This document shows, piece by piece, positions 17,030-25,243 of a stretch of 64,000 bases of DNA (positions are counted from its first letter, which is position 1; each line of letters starts with the position of its first letter). Origin of the DNA: Granulicella sp. dw_53 (GTDB taxonomy: Bacteria; Acidobacteriota; Terriglobia; Terriglobales; Acidobacteriaceae); the NCBI RefSeq assembly GCF_018449545.1, contig NZ_JAAVUR010000006.1:124001-188000 (forward strand). The letters are read 5' to 3'. The position numbers and the translations under genes are program-made. The notes under the pieces are model-generated. The model was not told the origin of the DNA. It did not search any database and saw only the letters and a list, made by a program, of their open reading frames with translations.

Positions 17030-17494
17030 ATGGCGAAGACGCTGGACTTTACAGAGATCACCTGCAACGCAACGGCCATGCGCAAGGCATCCCGTCGCGT
17101 CACCCAGTTCTACGACACCGTACTCGCCCCCAGCGGACTTCGCTCCACCCAGATGGTGATCCTCGCGGAGTTGTTTCTGCAGCGCGACTCTCCTCCAACC
17201 ATGACCCAGTTAGCCGATGTCATGGTCCTGGACCGCTCCGCCCTCGGTCACAACCTCCGACCCCTCGAACGGGACGGCCTCATAGAGCTTCAGGAAAGCC
17301 CCGCGGATCGCCGTCATCGTCACATCCTTCTGACGCGTAGAGGCAAGGCCAAGATCGCCGAGGCCTACCCACTTTGGCGTCAGGCGCAAAAGCGCTTCGC
17401 CAGCATCTACGGCGAAGACGCAACCAAAGAGCTTCGCAAAATTCTTCTGTCCATAGCTCACGACGACCGCCTGAAGACCCTCGCCTTCGACTAA
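17030..17494 (+). CDS. MarR-family transcriptional regulator
   Basis: 154-residue winged-helix regulator. HTH region PPTMTQLADVMVLDRSALGHNLRPLERDGLIELQESPADRRHRHILLTRRGKAKI, including the wing signature DRRHRHILLT. N-terminal helix DFTEITCNATAMRKASRRVTQFYD. A Cys at residue ~13 could sense oxidants, but this is not established. GGGGAG lies nine bases before the ATG. It sits between two palindromes and upstream of a same-strand membrane protein/exported protein operon that it probably controls. Confidence 0.92.
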   Translation: MAKTLDFTEITCNATAMRKASRRVTQFYDTVLAPSGLRSTQMVILAELFLQRDSPPTMTQLADVMVLDRSALGHNLRPLERDGLIELQESPADRRHRHILLTRRGKAKIAEAYPLWRQAQKRFASIYGEDATKELRKILLSIAHDDRLKTLAFD

Positions 17495-17575
17495 GCGCTC
17501 GTCCAGCACTCAGTATCTCTAAAAAATACAAGCTCCCTGAATCGGAAGATTTCACCTGACCTATGCCATACTGTG

Positions 17576-17585
17576 GGCATATGCC
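17576..17585. promoter_or_regulatory. GGCATATGCC palindrome upstream of the membrane-protein operon
   Basis: Exact second copy of the palindrome at 16971-16980, here 117 bases before the ATG of the membrane protein gene. It supports a shared regulator for marR and this operon. Confidence 0.45.
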
Positions 17586-17701
17586 GATAAATCGAGACGG
17601 CATAGATACCCCCGAAAAATAGCCACCCTGCAAAACCGTAATACCGAACTCAGCTTCAACGAAGCCATCATCAGCAGAGCGGTTTTAGGAGGTCTACAAG
17701 C

Positions 17702-18388
17702 ATGGATCTATCCGTCTCTTTGCCTCTCATTACCCTCTTTCTAGCAACGGCGCTCATCACCCTCATCCTCCTGGTGAAGGCCACCCACTCCAAAGCCGTG
17801 TGGATCGGGTCGATCCTCTGGATCCTCCTGCAATCTGCCGTAGCCTCGACAGGCTTCTATACCAAAACTTCCGCCCTTCCTCCCCGCTTCCTTCTGGTCA
17901 TCGCGCCTCCTCTGCTCCTGGTGCTCGTCCTCGCCTTCCTCCCCGCCGGAAAGCGCCTCATCGCCACAATGGATCTCAAGTGGACAGTGCTTCTTCACTC
18001 CGTCCGAATCCTGGTAGAGATCTGCCTCTACTGGCTCTTCCTCTTCAAACAGGTCCCAGCCCTGATGACCTTCGAGGGCGGCAACCTCGATATCCTCGCC
18101 GGCCTAACCGCGCCCATCGTCTGGTGGGCCTACAGCAAGCAGTTCGTCGGCAAAAAATTCCTGGGCGCATGGAACGTCATCTGCTTCCTCAGTGTGATGA
18201 ACGCCCTCATCCGCGCCATGCTCTCGGCCCCCTTCCCCTTTCAGCGGATCGCGTTCAACCAGCCCACCGTCGCCATCCTCTACTTCCCGTTCGTGCTTCT
18301 GCCCGCCTTCATCGTGCCATCGGTCTTGCTCTGCCACCTTGTGATCTTGAGAAAAACCCTCGTCGCCACACCCCAACCCGCACTCTGA
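17702..18388 (+). CDS. Seven-helix membrane protein of unknown function
   Basis: 228 residues, almost entirely hydrophobic, with about seven membrane segments (for example SLPLITLFLATALITLILLV, LLVIAPPLLLVLVLAFLPAG, ILYFPFVLLPAFIVPSVLLCH). I do not recognise a named family. TTAGGAGG eight bases before the ATG sets the start. It is followed after 19 bases by an exported protein gene, so the two form an operon, probably under the MarR regulator upstream. Confidence 0.78.
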   Translation: MDLSVSLPLITLFLATALITLILLVKATHSKAVWIGSILWILLQSAVASTGFYTKTSALPPRFLLVIAPPLLLVLVLAFLPAGKRLIATMDLKWTVLLHSVRILVEICLYWLFLFKQVPALMTFEGGNLDILAGLTAPIVWWAYSKQFVGKKFLGAWNVICFLSVMNALIRAMLSAPFPFQRIAFNQPTVAILYFPFVLLPAFIVPSVLLCHLVILRKTLVATPQPAL

Positions 18389-18407
18389 CCAACACCTAGG
18401 AACTCCC

Positions 18408-18833
18408 ATGTCCCATCTCTCCCGCATCGTCCTCATGGGAAGCATGCTGCTCCCCATCGCCGCCACCGCCCAGACCGCCCCAACCCCCGCCGCCCCACCC
18501 GTCCCCACCACCAAGATCCTCGCCATCGGCCATGTGGTCCGCCCCCTCACCCTGGAGCAGAGAAAGAGCATTATGCCGCACGAGGTCCCCGACACCGTCC
18601 GCCTCTACCTCTCCGGCAAGGTCGATCAGTGGTACGTCCGCCAGGACGGCAAGGGCGTCGTCTTCCTCCTCAACGTCTCGTCGGTCGAGGAAGCCCACAC
18701 CCTCCTCGAGCAGCTCCCCTTGGGCCGCGCCCAACTCATGGAATTCGACCTGATGCCCCTCGGCCCCCTCAGCCCGCTACGCATCCTCCTCAACGACGCC
18801 CCGGCCCCTTCCGCAAAGCTGTCAACCCCCTAA
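18408..18833 (+). CDS. Exported small protein with a ferredoxin-like (YCII/muconolactone isomerase-like) fold
   Basis: 141 residues. Signal peptide MSHLSRIVLMGSMLLPIAATAQ, then a Pro-rich linker, then TKILAIGHVVRPLTLEQRKSIMPHEVPDTVRLYLSGKVDQWYVRQDGKGVVFLLNVSSVEEAHTLLEQLPLGRAQLMEFDLMPLGPLSPLRILL. The pattern of strand, helix, strand, 'VEEAHTLLEQLPL' and 'EFDLMPL' resembles dimeric alpha+beta barrel proteins related to YCII and muconolactone isomerase. The fold call is tentative and the function unknown. Second gene of the operon after the membrane protein. Confidence 0.75.
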   Translation: MSHLSRIVLMGSMLLPIAATAQTAPTPAAPPVPTTKILAIGHVVRPLTLEQRKSIMPHEVPDTVRLYLSGKVDQWYVRQDGKGVVFLLNVSSVEEAHTLLEQLPLGRAQLMEFDLMPLGPLSPLRILLNDAPAPSAKLSTP

Positions 18834-18910
18834 ACCGCACCTCTAGCCGCCAACTCCAGCCCTAAAACCCGCAACAACAACCACTTACACCACAAAAATA
18901 TCCTCCACCC

Positions 18911-19123
18911 AAGTGGCACTTTAGTTATTGCCATTTCGCTAAAATAGAACCAGAGAGTTTAGAAAGAGAGAAGGGCCGCGACATCCGCGGCCCTATCTCT
19001 TTTGTTTGCCAATATTTGGCCGTAACCCATCTGCCTGCAATATTTTAGCGCGGGCCAAAGCCCGCAAGCGCATGAATCCACTACGCTTACGCCCGGGCAA
19101 GGGGGGGCACCCCCCCCGGGGGG
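18911..19123 (+). repeat. Conserved intergenic element E1 (candidate structured RNA, copy 1)
   Basis: Lies between two convergent genes. Blocks in order: AAGTGGCACTTTAGTT (18911-18926); 13 variable bases; TAAAATAGAACCAGAGA (18940-18956), which looks like a -10 region; a perfect 9-bp hairpin AGGGCCGCG-loop-CGCGGCCCT (18972-18994); GTAACCCATCTGCCTGC then AATATT (19022-19044); a GCGGGC-CAAA-GCCCGC hairpin (~19050-19065); TACGCTTACGCCC; and a G7-CA-C8-G6 tract palindrome (19101-19123) ending eight bases from the histidine-kinase stop. Copy E2 (49181-49402) repeats this order on the other strand. It may be a small RNA with its own promoter, or a 3'-end mobile element. Confidence 0.5.
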
Positions 19124-19130
19124 ACACAGC

Positions 19131-20570
19131 CTATACGGGGTCCACACCCTCGGCAGGCAGCGGCAGCTCGATACAGCACCTGGCTCCCTGCACCGCGGCC
19201 TGGTCGAAGTAGATACGCCCTCCGATGCGGTCGATGATCAGCCGCGCGATAGAAAGGCCCAGCCCCGCGCCACGATGCGTGAAGACCTGGTGGACGGCAC
19301 TGGTGAAGAAGCGCTCGAAGACCCGCAGATGCTCCCCCGGAGCGATCCCCGGACCCGAGTCGTGGATGCACACATTGTGGAAGACGCGCCCCCCGCGCTC
19401 CACGCGTCCGTAAAAGATGCGCAGCGTAGAGTGGTCCGGCGAGAACTTGACTGCGTTGTGCAGCACGTTGAGCAGTGCGATTCGGATCAGGCTGCGGTCG
19501 GCGATCAGCGACCAGCGCACCTCCGTCTCGTGCTCCTCCAGGACGGTGATCTGCCTCTCCTCGATCAGCACCTCCAGCAGCGCGAGGATCTCGTGAACCA
19601 GCTCCACGAGCGAGAAGGAGACTGGCGCGCTATCCGGCTGAAGCGCCTCGGCCTTGGCCAGGAGAAGCAGCCCATCGATCGTCTGGTTCAGCCGCACGCT
19701 CTCCTCCAGCATGCCGCTGATGGCATCGCGATACGCTCCCTCCGGACGAGCCTCCTGCAAGGTCAGCTCGCCGGTCGAACGGATGGAGGCGAGCGGCGTC
19801 CGCAGCTCGTGCGCCGCATCGGCTGTGAAGCGCTGCAACTGCGCGAAGGCCTGCTCAAGCCGTCCCAGCAGGTGATTCAGCACGCGAGCCATGTGGCCCA
19901 GCTCATCGTGCGGATTCTCGACCGCAATGCGGTCATGCAGATTGCTCGCCGTAATCTGCTCCGCGCGGGCGGCCATCAGGTCCAGCGGACGAAGCGTCCG
20001 CCGCGCGATGGTCAAGCCCGCGAATCCAGCGGCCACCAGAGCGATGGGAGTAGCGAGCAGAAGCAGCAGGAAGAAGTGCTGCATCTGGTCGTGCAGCGGA
20101 TCCATGCTGTATCCCAGCCGGATAAGCACCAGCTTGCCCTGCACCGGATGAACATGGCTGATGAGCAGAACCCTGGTTCCATCCGCAATCGCGGTGGACC
20201 GCTCATTGTAAGAGCTGATGCCTTCGCCGGCCATCAGCGCGCCGCCCAGAGCCGAGCCCTTCAACGTGTCGCTGCTGTAAAGAACATTGCCCGAGAGATC
20301 GCGGACCTCCATCAGGCGATCCTCCAGCAGCCGCGACTGCGGATGCGAGTGGTAGCTCTCTTCCAGGCGAAGCGTTCCGCTCGGATCGAAGTAAAGCAGG
20401 CCTTCGACGGTCTCGACGTCCTGGATCTCGTCGTGGAAGATCTGCCGCTCCAGCAGAATGTACTGGAAGACGAAGAGCGCCGCGATATAGATCGTCAACA
20501 CGCTCGCAAGAATCGCGACGAACCAGATGGCGAGTCGTGTGCGAATGTTGGTGGAGCGAAGCAGTCTCAC
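19131..20570 (-). CDS. Sensor histidine kinase, partner of the OmpR-type regulator
   Basis: About 479 residues. First membrane helix ~12-32 (AIWFVAILASVLTIYIAALFV), periplasmic sensor ~35-170, second helix ~175-195 (LLLATPIALVAAGFAGL), HAMP, HisKA with the phospho-His at ~254 (FTADAAHELRTPLAS), then HATPase with NVLHNAVKFSP, DSGPGI and GAGLGLSIAR. Overall it is like the CusS/heavy-metal sensor subgroup. The GTG start at 20570 overlaps the stop of the response regulator (GTGA), so the pair is translationally coupled; a longer frame to 20717 overlaps the regulator and is rejected. The pair is divergent from an RND efflux operon, its likely target. Confidence 0.92.
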   Translation of the reverse strand: MRLLRSTNIRTRLAIWFVAILASVLTIYIAALFVFQYILLERQIFHDEIQDVETVEGLLYFDPSGTLRLEESYHSHPQSRLLEDRLMEVRDLSGNVLYSSDTLKGSALGGALMAGEGISSYNERSTAIADGTRVLLISHVHPVQGKLVLIRLGYSMDPLHDQMQHFFLLLLLATPIALVAAGFAGLTIARRTLRPLDLMAARAEQITASNLHDRIAVENPHDELGHMARVLNHLLGRLEQAFAQLQRFTADAAHELRTPLASIRSTGELTLQEARPEGAYRDAISGMLEESVRLNQTIDGLLLLAKAEALQPDSAPVSFSLVELVHEILALLEVLIEERQITVLEEHETEVRWSLIADRSLIRIALLNVLHNAVKFSPDHSTLRIFYGRVERGGRVFHNVCIHDSGPGIAPGEHLRVFERFFTSAVHQVFTHRGAGLGLSIARLIIDRIGGRIYFDQAAVQGARCCIELPLPAEGVDPV

Positions 20571-21277
20571 TCTTCGGGCTCCTTCAGGATGAAGCCGACT
20601 CCGCGCAGCGTATGCAGCAGCTTGACCGGAAATGGATCGTCGATCTTGCGGCGAAGACGCGTCATCTGAACGTCGATCACGTTGTCGATCGGCGTAAACC
20701 GCGAGGTCTCGCGCCACACATCCTTCGTCAGCATCTCGCGGGAGACCGCCTGGTTGCGATGCTCCAGTAGGTAGAGGAACAGATCGTACTCGCGCGGCGT
20801 AAGTTCGATCGGAACTCCGGAACGGCTCACCACACGAGCCTTCGTGTCGATATGGACATCCGCAATCGCCGCCGAGTCGGAGCGTGGAGGCGGAGAAGTA
20901 CGCCGAAGCAGAGAGCCAATGCGCGCCAGCAGCTCCGGGAAAGAGAACGGCTTTCCGAGGTAGTCGTCCGCCCCAGTATTGAGGCCAAGGACGCGGTCTT
21001 CGACGGAGTTATGCGAGGTGAGGATAAGCACCCGCGTGGGAAGCTGCTGCTCGCGAATCTGGGCAAGAATCTCCAGACCGCCGCGCTGCGGCAGGGTGAG
21101 GTCGAGCACCACCAGATCCGGCCGTGTGCTGTGAATCAGGAAGAACGCCTCCTCGCCCGTGCGTGCCAGCGTCGCCGCATAGCCATGACTCGTAAGCGCC
21201 GAGACGAGCAGATTCGCCATCCTGTTGTCGTCTTCTACGACGAGTATCCGGCTGGGCGTGGTCGATGATGCTTGCAA
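20567..21277 (-). CDS. OmpR/PhoB-family response regulator
   Basis: 236 residues. Receiver domain with the acidic pocket VVEDDNR, phospho-acceptor Asp59 in LVVLDLTLPQRGG, Thr in ILTSHN and Lys in YLGKPFSF. The C-terminal winged helix has LTPREYDLFLYLLEHRNQAVSREML and VIDVQMTRLRRKIDDP...LHTLRGVGFIL. It starts with TTG at 21277, GGAG five bases upstream. It is first in an operon with the sensor kinase and divergent from the efflux operon. Three 11-bp-spaced direct repeats in the shared intergenic region are its probable binding site. Confidence 0.93.
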   Translation of the reverse strand: MQASSTTPSRILVVEDDNRMANLLVSALTSHGYAATLARTGEEAFFLIHSTRPDLVVLDLTLPQRGGLEILAQIREQQLPTRVLILTSHNSVEDRVLGLNTGADDYLGKPFSFPELLARIGSLLRRTSPPPRSDSAAIADVHIDTKARVVSRSGVPIELTPREYDLFLYLLEHRNQAVSREMLTKDVWRETSRFTPIDNVIDVQMTRLRRKIDDPFPVKLLHTLRGVGFILKEPEE

Positions 21278-21338
21278 AGGCTCTCCCTGATTGATGATTG
21301 ACCACTATGGCAGGCAGGGCAAGAGCTAGCGTGCGAAA

Positions 21339-21367
21339 TGTAAGGGAGATGTAAGGCGGTTGTAAGG
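21339..21367 (+). promoter_or_regulatory. Three TGTAAGG direct repeats at 11-bp spacing (response-regulator box)
   Basis: TGTAAGG starts at 21339, 21350 and 21361, separated each time by four bases, exactly one helical turn. Tandem heptamers with 11-bp period are the classic site for OmpR/PhoB-family dimers. The box is 62 bases upstream of the regulator start and 54 bases upstream of the efflux operon, so it can serve both promoters. Confidence 0.75.
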
Positions 21368-21420
21368 CGGTTTCGTGGTCCACTCAGGCTGTCACCGGAT
21401 CTTCCGGCGCTGGAGCTGAG

Positions 21421-22206
21421 ATGAAACTTCCCGTCTTTACCGCGATCGCTGTCTTTTCCGCCTCCTTTGCCATGGCGCAGGCCTCACCCGCAACGTTGCT
21501 GTCGCCAGGAACGACGCTGCCGATTCAGTTCGAGCGCAGCATCGACACCAACCACTCGCACACCGGCGACACGGTCTCCGCGAAGACCACCCAACAGGTG
21601 CGGCTCGCGAACGGCGAGATCCTGCCTGCAGGCGCGCATGTGACGGGACATGTGGTGACGTCCAACGCCTTTACGTTCGATAAGACACCCTATGCGAAGC
21701 AGCCAGTCTCCACGCTGGCGATCCACTTTGACTCCATCGAGAGCAAGGGCAAGACGCTGCCGCTGCAAGTATATGTACGCGCCATGGCAGATCCCGTCAC
21801 AGTGTGGGACGCGCAACGCCCCAAGGCGACCGACATGGATCCGTTGAGCACAACGACCCAGATCGGCGGCGATCAGGTCGTCCCGTCGCAGAGCGAGGTC
21901 ACCTCACGCGACGGAGATACCGTTGGATACCGTAAGCGCGGCGGAGTCTACGCTCACCTCATCTCGACCTCCGGCAACGGACCGGAGAACTGCGATGCGA
22001 GCGACACCGAGCAGTCGATGGGTCTGTTCTCCGCCTCCGCCTGCGGACTGTATGGCTTCACCGACGTAACCCTGTTGAGCGCCGGCAAGACTGGCGAGGT
22101 CTCCACGCTCGCATTAGCCTCGCGCCGCCGCTCGGCGAAGATCTGGGCCAAGAGCGCCGCGCTGCTCGAAGTCGTCGGCGATGGCTCGAACGCGGTCACG
22201 CAATAA
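21421..22206 (+). CDS. Exported protein of unknown function, first gene of the efflux operon
   Basis: 261 residues. Signal peptide MKLPVFTAIAVFSASFAMAQ, then a beta-rich domain (TTLPIQFERSIDTNHSHTGDTVSAKTTQQVRLANGEILPAGAHVTGHVV) of a type common in Acidobacteriota exported proteins, which resembles the strand pattern of VirB10/TrbI-like or SH3-like cell-envelope domains. I do not assign a family. A Cys pair (ENCDAS... SACGLYGF) could form a disulfide. It is first after the regulator box and 98 bp ahead of the DUF190 gene, and so probably under the same two-component system. Confidence 0.78.
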   Translation: MKLPVFTAIAVFSASFAMAQASPATLLSPGTTLPIQFERSIDTNHSHTGDTVSAKTTQQVRLANGEILPAGAHVTGHVVTSNAFTFDKTPYAKQPVSTLAIHFDSIESKGKTLPLQVYVRAMADPVTVWDAQRPKATDMDPLSTTTQIGGDQVVPSQSEVTSRDGDTVGYRKRGGVYAHLISTSGNGPENCDASDTEQSMGLFSASACGLYGFTDVTLLSAGKTGEVSTLALASRRRSAKIWAKSAALLEVVGDGSNAVTQ

Positions 22207-22304
22207 CCTCTGTGTGGGCATCTCCTCGCGGAGAGTCATGCAGTTTTGCTCTTCTGCTCTTTGCATTTCTTAGCGCCACCAATTAGACCTCTGGAGATCA
22301 CGCG

Positions 22305-22658
22305 ATGCTGCAAGCAGGACCGGCTCTCAAGGTAACCGTTCACCTGAACCAGGATACTGGTTCGACGCAAGGCTTCCTCTACGAAGACATCTTGCGCTTC
22401 CTGGAGAAGCGCGGCATCGATGGAGCGACTGCCTTGCGTGCCCACGCCGGATTCGGCTCGCACCACCGTCTGCACCGCGGGGATTCGGGCGATGTGAATG
22501 GTCGGCATCTGCCGATGATCATCTACTTCGTCGACGAGACCGAAAAGGTCCGGGGAATCCTTCCGGACCTGTTGACTCTAGTCACGGATGGTTTGATCGA
22601 AGCGCATCCGACGGAAATTCTCAAGAACCTGACAACCGCGGAAAAGGTTTTGGCTTGA
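22305..22658 (+). CDS. DUF190-family PII-like protein
   Basis: 117 residues matching DUF190: LKVTVHLNQDTGSTQGFLYEDILRFLEKRGIDGATALRAHAGFGSHHRLHRGD, then LPMIIYFVDETEKVRGILPDLLTLVTDGLIEAHPTEIL. The family has a PII-like ferredoxin fold and often sits beside transporters or fluoride channels, suggesting a small regulator that binds nucleotides (inference). GGAG lies before the ATG. The stop overlaps the TolC-like gene (ATGATGG arrangement), so it is translationally coupled to the efflux genes. Confidence 0.88.
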   Translation: MLQAGPALKVTVHLNQDTGSTQGFLYEDILRFLEKRGIDGATALRAHAGFGSHHRLHRGDSGDVNGRHLPMIIYFVDETEKVRGILPDLLTLVTDGLIEAHPTEILKNLTTAEKVLA

Positions 22659-23974
22659 TGGTGCGAGTCGCAGCGTACATCTTGGCTCTGGGTTTGTTGC
22701 TTTCTTCGGGCACAGGCGTGGGTCAGGCTCCTCTCTCCTCGACAGCGCCCGTTGGTTCGACGCTCACGCTGGCGCAGGCAGAGTCGATTGCGATGGCAAA
22801 CCAGCCGCGGCTTCTCGCGGCCCAGTTGCGCTCCCGCGCCTCGACGCAACGTATCCGCGAGGCCCGGTCCGCGCTTCTGCCGACCGTAGCCTTCAACGCC
22901 ACAGGCGTGCGCGTCGCGGATACGGGAGCTTCCACCGCAGCAGGCGCGGTCACGACCTCCGCCATCTCGGACCGGTTTGCGTACGGAGCAAACCTGGTGC
23001 AGATGGTGACGGACTTTGGCCGTACCAGCGCGCTGATCAACACGCAAGGCTCGCTGGCGGACGCGCGGAAGGATGAAGAGACCCTAACCGGCGCGCAGAT
23101 TCGCCTGAACGTAAGACGAGCCTACTTCCAGGTCATGGGAGCAGAGGCTGTGCTCAGAGCTGCGCGGGAGGCGCAGGCGAACAGGCAACTGATCTCGCAG
23201 CAGGTCGGCGCCTTGGCGCAGAGCCAGCTGCGCTCGACGTTGGACGTGAACTTCGCCAACGTCCTCGAGAGCGAGGCTGAGCTTGCGGTCGTGCGCGCGG
23301 AGAGCATCGTCCATCAGCAGCGTGCGCATCTCGCCAGCGCCATGGGAGAGACGCAGCCGATTACAGCGGCGCTCGTCGAAGAGGCTCTACCCGCGGCGTT
23401 GCCACCGGACGCGAAGTCGTTTATGGCCCAGGCGCTCGTGCAGCGTGCGGATCTCAGTGCTGCGATCTCGCTGGGACATGCAGCCCAGAGCTTCGCCGCG
23501 GCGGAGAAGCGCTTGAGCTATCCCACGTTGAATGTGATCGGTTCGGCAGGACAGATTCCGTACCACGACCACACGCTGCAGGATAACTACGCGGCGATTG
23601 GCTTCAACCTCAACATTCCGGTCTTCAACGGCGGTCTGTTCACAGCTCGCCGCACCGAGGCAGAGCTCGAGGCGCAGGCGCGAGCCAAGGACGTGGAGGA
23701 AGCCAAGCTCGAGGTAAATGAGCAGGTCAGTGACAAGTGGTATCAGGCGGACGAGGTGTACCGCAGCCTGAGTGTCTCAGCTCGGCTTGTAGCACAAAGT
23801 CGTGAGGCCTTGCGACTGGCGCAGGCACGATACGAGGCTGGTCTGGGCAGCATTGTAGAGCTCAACGAAGCGCAGTTGAGCGAGACCTCCGCGGAGATTA
23901 CCGCGGCGGGAGCGAACTACGACTATCTCACCCGGCGCGCTGAGCTCGACTATGCTGCCGGTCTTCTGAACTAA
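22655..23974 (+). CDS. TolC-family outer-membrane efflux channel
   Basis: 439 residues. Signal peptide (VAAYILALGLLLSSGTGVGQA) followed by two OEP repeats: LTLAQAESIAMANQPRLLAAQLRSRASTQRIREARSALLPTVAFNATG and, in the second half, LNIPVFNGGLFTARRTEAELEAQARAKDVEEAKLEVNEQVSDKWYQ with ALRLAQARYEAGLGSIVELNEAQLS. It forms the outer-membrane exit duct of a tripartite pump. The start overlaps the DUF190 stop by four bases. The adaptor gene follows after 15 bases. Confidence 0.93.
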   Translation: MMVRVAAYILALGLLLSSGTGVGQAPLSSTAPVGSTLTLAQAESIAMANQPRLLAAQLRSRASTQRIREARSALLPTVAFNATGVRVADTGASTAAGAVTTSAISDRFAYGANLVQMVTDFGRTSALINTQGSLADARKDEETLTGAQIRLNVRRAYFQVMGAEAVLRAAREAQANRQLISQQVGALAQSQLRSTLDVNFANVLESEAELAVVRAESIVHQQRAHLASAMGETQPITAALVEEALPAALPPDAKSFMAQALVQRADLSAAISLGHAAQSFAAAEKRLSYPTLNVIGSAGQIPYHDHTLQDNYAAIGFNLNIPVFNGGLFTARRTEAELEAQARAKDVEEAKLEVNEQVSDKWYQADEVYRSLSVSARLVAQSREALRLAQARYEAGLGSIVELNEAQLSETSAEITAAGANYDYLTRRAELDYAAGLLN

Positions 23975-23989
23975 AAAGGATCAACCTCC

Positions 23990-25210
23990 ATGCCCCTCTC
24001 TCTGCGAATGGCGATGCTGATCGCGGCATCTGCCGGAACATCCTGCCTGCTGACGTCCTGCCGAAGTACAGCCGCCGCTGTGGCCGATCTGCCGACAGTG
24101 CCGACGGCGACGGTACGGCCTGCGAACCTGACCAACGAGCTGGTACTCACCGCGGAGTTCACGCCGTACCAGGATGTAGATGTGATGGCGAAGGTCGCCG
24201 GCTACGTAAAGAACATCAAGGTGGATATCGGCGACCACGTCCGCGAGGGCGATCTCCTGGCGACGCTCGAGGTGCCCGAGCTGCAGGATGAGAGAGCGAA
24301 GGCCACCGCTGGGCTGGCCGCGGCGCAAGCCAATATCATCACGGCGCGGAGTGCGGTGAAACGCGCGGAAGCCAGCGCGAATATTGCACACCTCTCCTTT
24401 CAGCGGATTCAGGATGTGGCGACGAAGCAGCCGGGCCTGGTGCCGAAGCAGGAGGTAGATGTAGCCCAGGCACACGATCTGGAGGCGGCTGCGCAGTTGG
24501 CCAGCGTACAGTCGGCGTTGCAGAGTGCGGAGCAGGCGAAGCTAGAGGCCGACTCAGAGCGCTCCCGCGCCGATGCGATGCTGCAATACGCGACGATTCG
24601 CGCACCCTTCGCAGGCGTTATTACAAAGCGGTATGCGAACACGGGCTCGATGATCCAGGCGGGCATCTCGTCGCAGACACAGGCGATGCCGGTGGTGCGA
24701 TTGGCGCAGAACAATCTTCTGCGGCTTACGCTTCCTGTACCGATGAGCGCAGTGCCGGATATCCATAACGGCGATACGGTGAACGTAAATGTCACGACAT
24801 TGGGCCGGACGTTCCCCGGAAATATCACGCGCTTCACGGACTCACTGCAAACCTCGACACGCACGATGGATACCGAGGTCGATGTACCGAATCGCGATGG
24901 CACGCTGGTTCCAGGGATGTACGCTGAGGTCCATCTCCATCTGGCGACCCATACGAATGTATTGAGTGTGCCTGTGGATGCAGTCGAAGGCCTTGGCACT
25001 ACGGTGCAGCATGTCTATGCCGTTCGCGGAGGCCAGTTGCATCTGGTCAAGGTGACCATCGGGCTGCAGACAGCCACGAGGGTCGAGATCCTCGACGGCG
25101 TTCAGAGCGGTGATCAGGTCGTTGTCGGGCGGCACAGCGGTCTAGCGGACGGCGAGAAGGTTACGTCGCGAACGGCCTCCTACGAATCAGACACGAACAG
25201 TCACAGCTAA
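23990..25210 (+). CDS. RND efflux periplasmic adaptor lipoprotein
   Basis: 406 residues. The signal sequence ends in a lipobox (LLTSCRS), so it is probably an inner-membrane-anchored lipoprotein like AcrA. First half of the lipoyl-like domain DVMAKVAGYVKNIKVDIGDHVREGDLLATLEVPEL; alpha-hairpin (~100-190, Ala/Gln/Glu-rich); second lipoyl half YATIRAPFAGVITKRYANTGSMIQAG; then beta-barrel and membrane-proximal domains with GDTVNVNVTTLGRTFPGNITRF and RDGTLVPGMYAEVHL. It links the pump to the channel encoded just upstream. Confidence 0.94.
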   Translation: MPLSLRMAMLIAASAGTSCLLTSCRSTAAAVADLPTVPTATVRPANLTNELVLTAEFTPYQDVDVMAKVAGYVKNIKVDIGDHVREGDLLATLEVPELQDERAKATAGLAAAQANIITARSAVKRAEASANIAHLSFQRIQDVATKQPGLVPKQEVDVAQAHDLEAAAQLASVQSALQSAEQAKLEADSERSRADAMLQYATIRAPFAGVITKRYANTGSMIQAGISSQTQAMPVVRLAQNNLLRLTLPVPMSAVPDIHNGDTVNVNVTTLGRTFPGNITRFTDSLQTSTRTMDTEVDVPNRDGTLVPGMYAEVHLHLATHTNVLSVPVDAVEGLGTTVQHVYAVRGGQLHLVKVTIGLQTATRVEILDGVQSGDQVVVGRHSGLADGEKVTSRTASYESDTNSHS

Positions 25211-25243
25211 CCATCCTCACTGCCAAGCAAGGAACCATTCGCC

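Noticed and set aside
18911..18945. Possible sigma-54 promoter (TGGCAC...TTGC) in element E1
   Set aside because: The GG-to-GC spacing is about three bases too long, and the TTGC is not kept in E2, while the TAAAAT spacing is.
19275..20669. 464-codon plus-strand frame antisense to the histidine kinase
   Set aside because: Shadow frame; the opposite strand has unambiguous HisKA/HATPase motifs.
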